Origin: Coxiellaceae bacterium UBA6002
Lineage (GTDB): Bacteria > Pseudomonadota > Gammaproteobacteria > UBA6002
Assembly: GCA_002429595.1 (NCBI GenBank)
Contig: DJAM01000160.1
Span: 1-5,485 of the forward strand
Reading direction: 5' to 3'
DNA length: 5,485 nt
Numbering within the stretch: position 1 is the first letter of the stretch; every line of letters begins with the position of its first letter. The position numbers and the translations under genes were made by a program. Below the pieces are notes generated by a model. It was not told where the DNA came from, made no database searches, and saw nothing but the letters and a program-made list of their open reading frames with translations. Of the stretch, positions 5,202 through 5,485 are shown piece by piece.

Positions 5202-5485
5202 TTAAATTTTTGACCAGACACTATTATCGACTGTAATGACTTGAGTATAGTGAGACGTTGTTTTGACAACCGTCACTTGGGGTAAGCCCATCACTTGCTG
5301 CGGACTCGCTCTTTTTTCCTGGTCTCCAAGTCCCAATTGGCCATAGCCGTTTCTGCCCCAGTCCCAAAGTGTACCATTTTCTACTAGCGCTAAGAAATGC
5401 TCATTATCGCCAGTGCTAAGCTGCTGAACCTTGGGCAGGCTAGTGAATAATTGGGTAGGAGAACAAGGGGTCAAGTACTGAGGGA
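5202..5485 (-). CDS. RCC1-repeat protein, C-terminal end (partial, probably truncated)
   Basis: The frame enters from the right window edge (no stop up to 5485), so the N-terminal part lies outside; the TTG at 5474 need not be a real start. The visible 94 or so residues contain a well-formed RCC1 (beta-propeller blade) repeat: LSTGDNEHFLALVENGTLW, then DWGRNGYGQLGLGD, SPQQVMGLPQV and the start of the next blade, TTSHYTQVITVDNSVW. The protein then stops after SKI, just where the next WG.N..GQLG motif should follow, so the last blade is cut in half. RCC1 proteins form seven-bladed propellers for protein binding; bacterial versions include secreted effectors of intracellular species. GC is about 53% at 5281-5340, higher than the neighbours, suggesting recent transfer or different ancestry. 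It may be a truncated pseudogene. Confidence 0.75.
   Translation of the reverse strand, partial: PQYLTPCSPTQLFTSLPKVQQLSTGDNEHFLALVENGTLWDWGRNGYGQLGLGDQEKRASPQQVMGLPQVTVVKTTSHYTQVITVDNSVWSKI

Noticed and set aside
5066..5269. 67-aa minus-strand frame across the 3' ends of the last two genes
   Set aside because: It overlaps the exported-protein gene and the RCC1 gene out of frame and shows no family pattern.
1..5485. CRISPR array, tRNA, rRNA or insertion sequence
   Set aside because: No spaced repeat series, tRNA cloverleaf, rRNA-like stretch, transposase or terminal inverted repeats were seen on either strand.

Overview
The window reads as AT-rich bacterial chromosome (by eye mid-30s % GC) with ordinary Shine-Dalgarno sites. 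The mix of a DUF2490-type outer-membrane protein, an RCC1-repeat protein and decayed gene fragments suggests a gammaproteobacterium, possibly of the Legionella/Coxiella order. That placement is inference from gene content; there is no rRNA or marker gene here.

Layout. Positions 1-445 hold two small unrecognised plus-strand ORFs (60 and 48 aa). The second has a good ribosome binding site. A short hairpin at 509-532 separates them from the main unit. Positions 543-4320 are a compact minus-strand operon, in transcription order: (i) a free-standing cyclic-nucleotide-binding protein of 158 aa with no DNA-binding domain; (ii) a large 872-aa membrane flavo-iron-sulfur oxidoreductase whose start overlaps the first gene by 17 nt; (iii) an exported DUF2490-type protein of 225 aa, 21 nt downstream. 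Positions 4321-4744 are an intergenic stretch with a possible leader ORF for the operon, a candidate plus-strand promoter and the GC-richer remnant of an AAA ATPase gene (P-loop intact, then broken). Positions 4745-5179 encode a small exported plus-strand protein. From 5202 to the right edge runs the C-terminal end of a minus-strand RCC1-repeat protein that stops abruptly inside a repeat.

How the genes may work together. The oxidoreductase fuses a NapH-like polytopic Fe-S membrane domain, a plant-type ferredoxin domain with a non-canonical ligand set, and an NADH/FAD module like that of NirB and rubredoxin reductase. The simplest electron path is NADH to FAD to [2Fe-2S] to [4Fe-4S] to a membrane acceptor such as quinone. 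Tight coupling to a cNMP sensor that keeps the two key nucleotide-contact residues but lacks an HTH suggests control at the protein level by a cyclic nucleotide. This is the most interesting system here and its function is inferred, not shown. The role of the DUF2490 partner is unknown.
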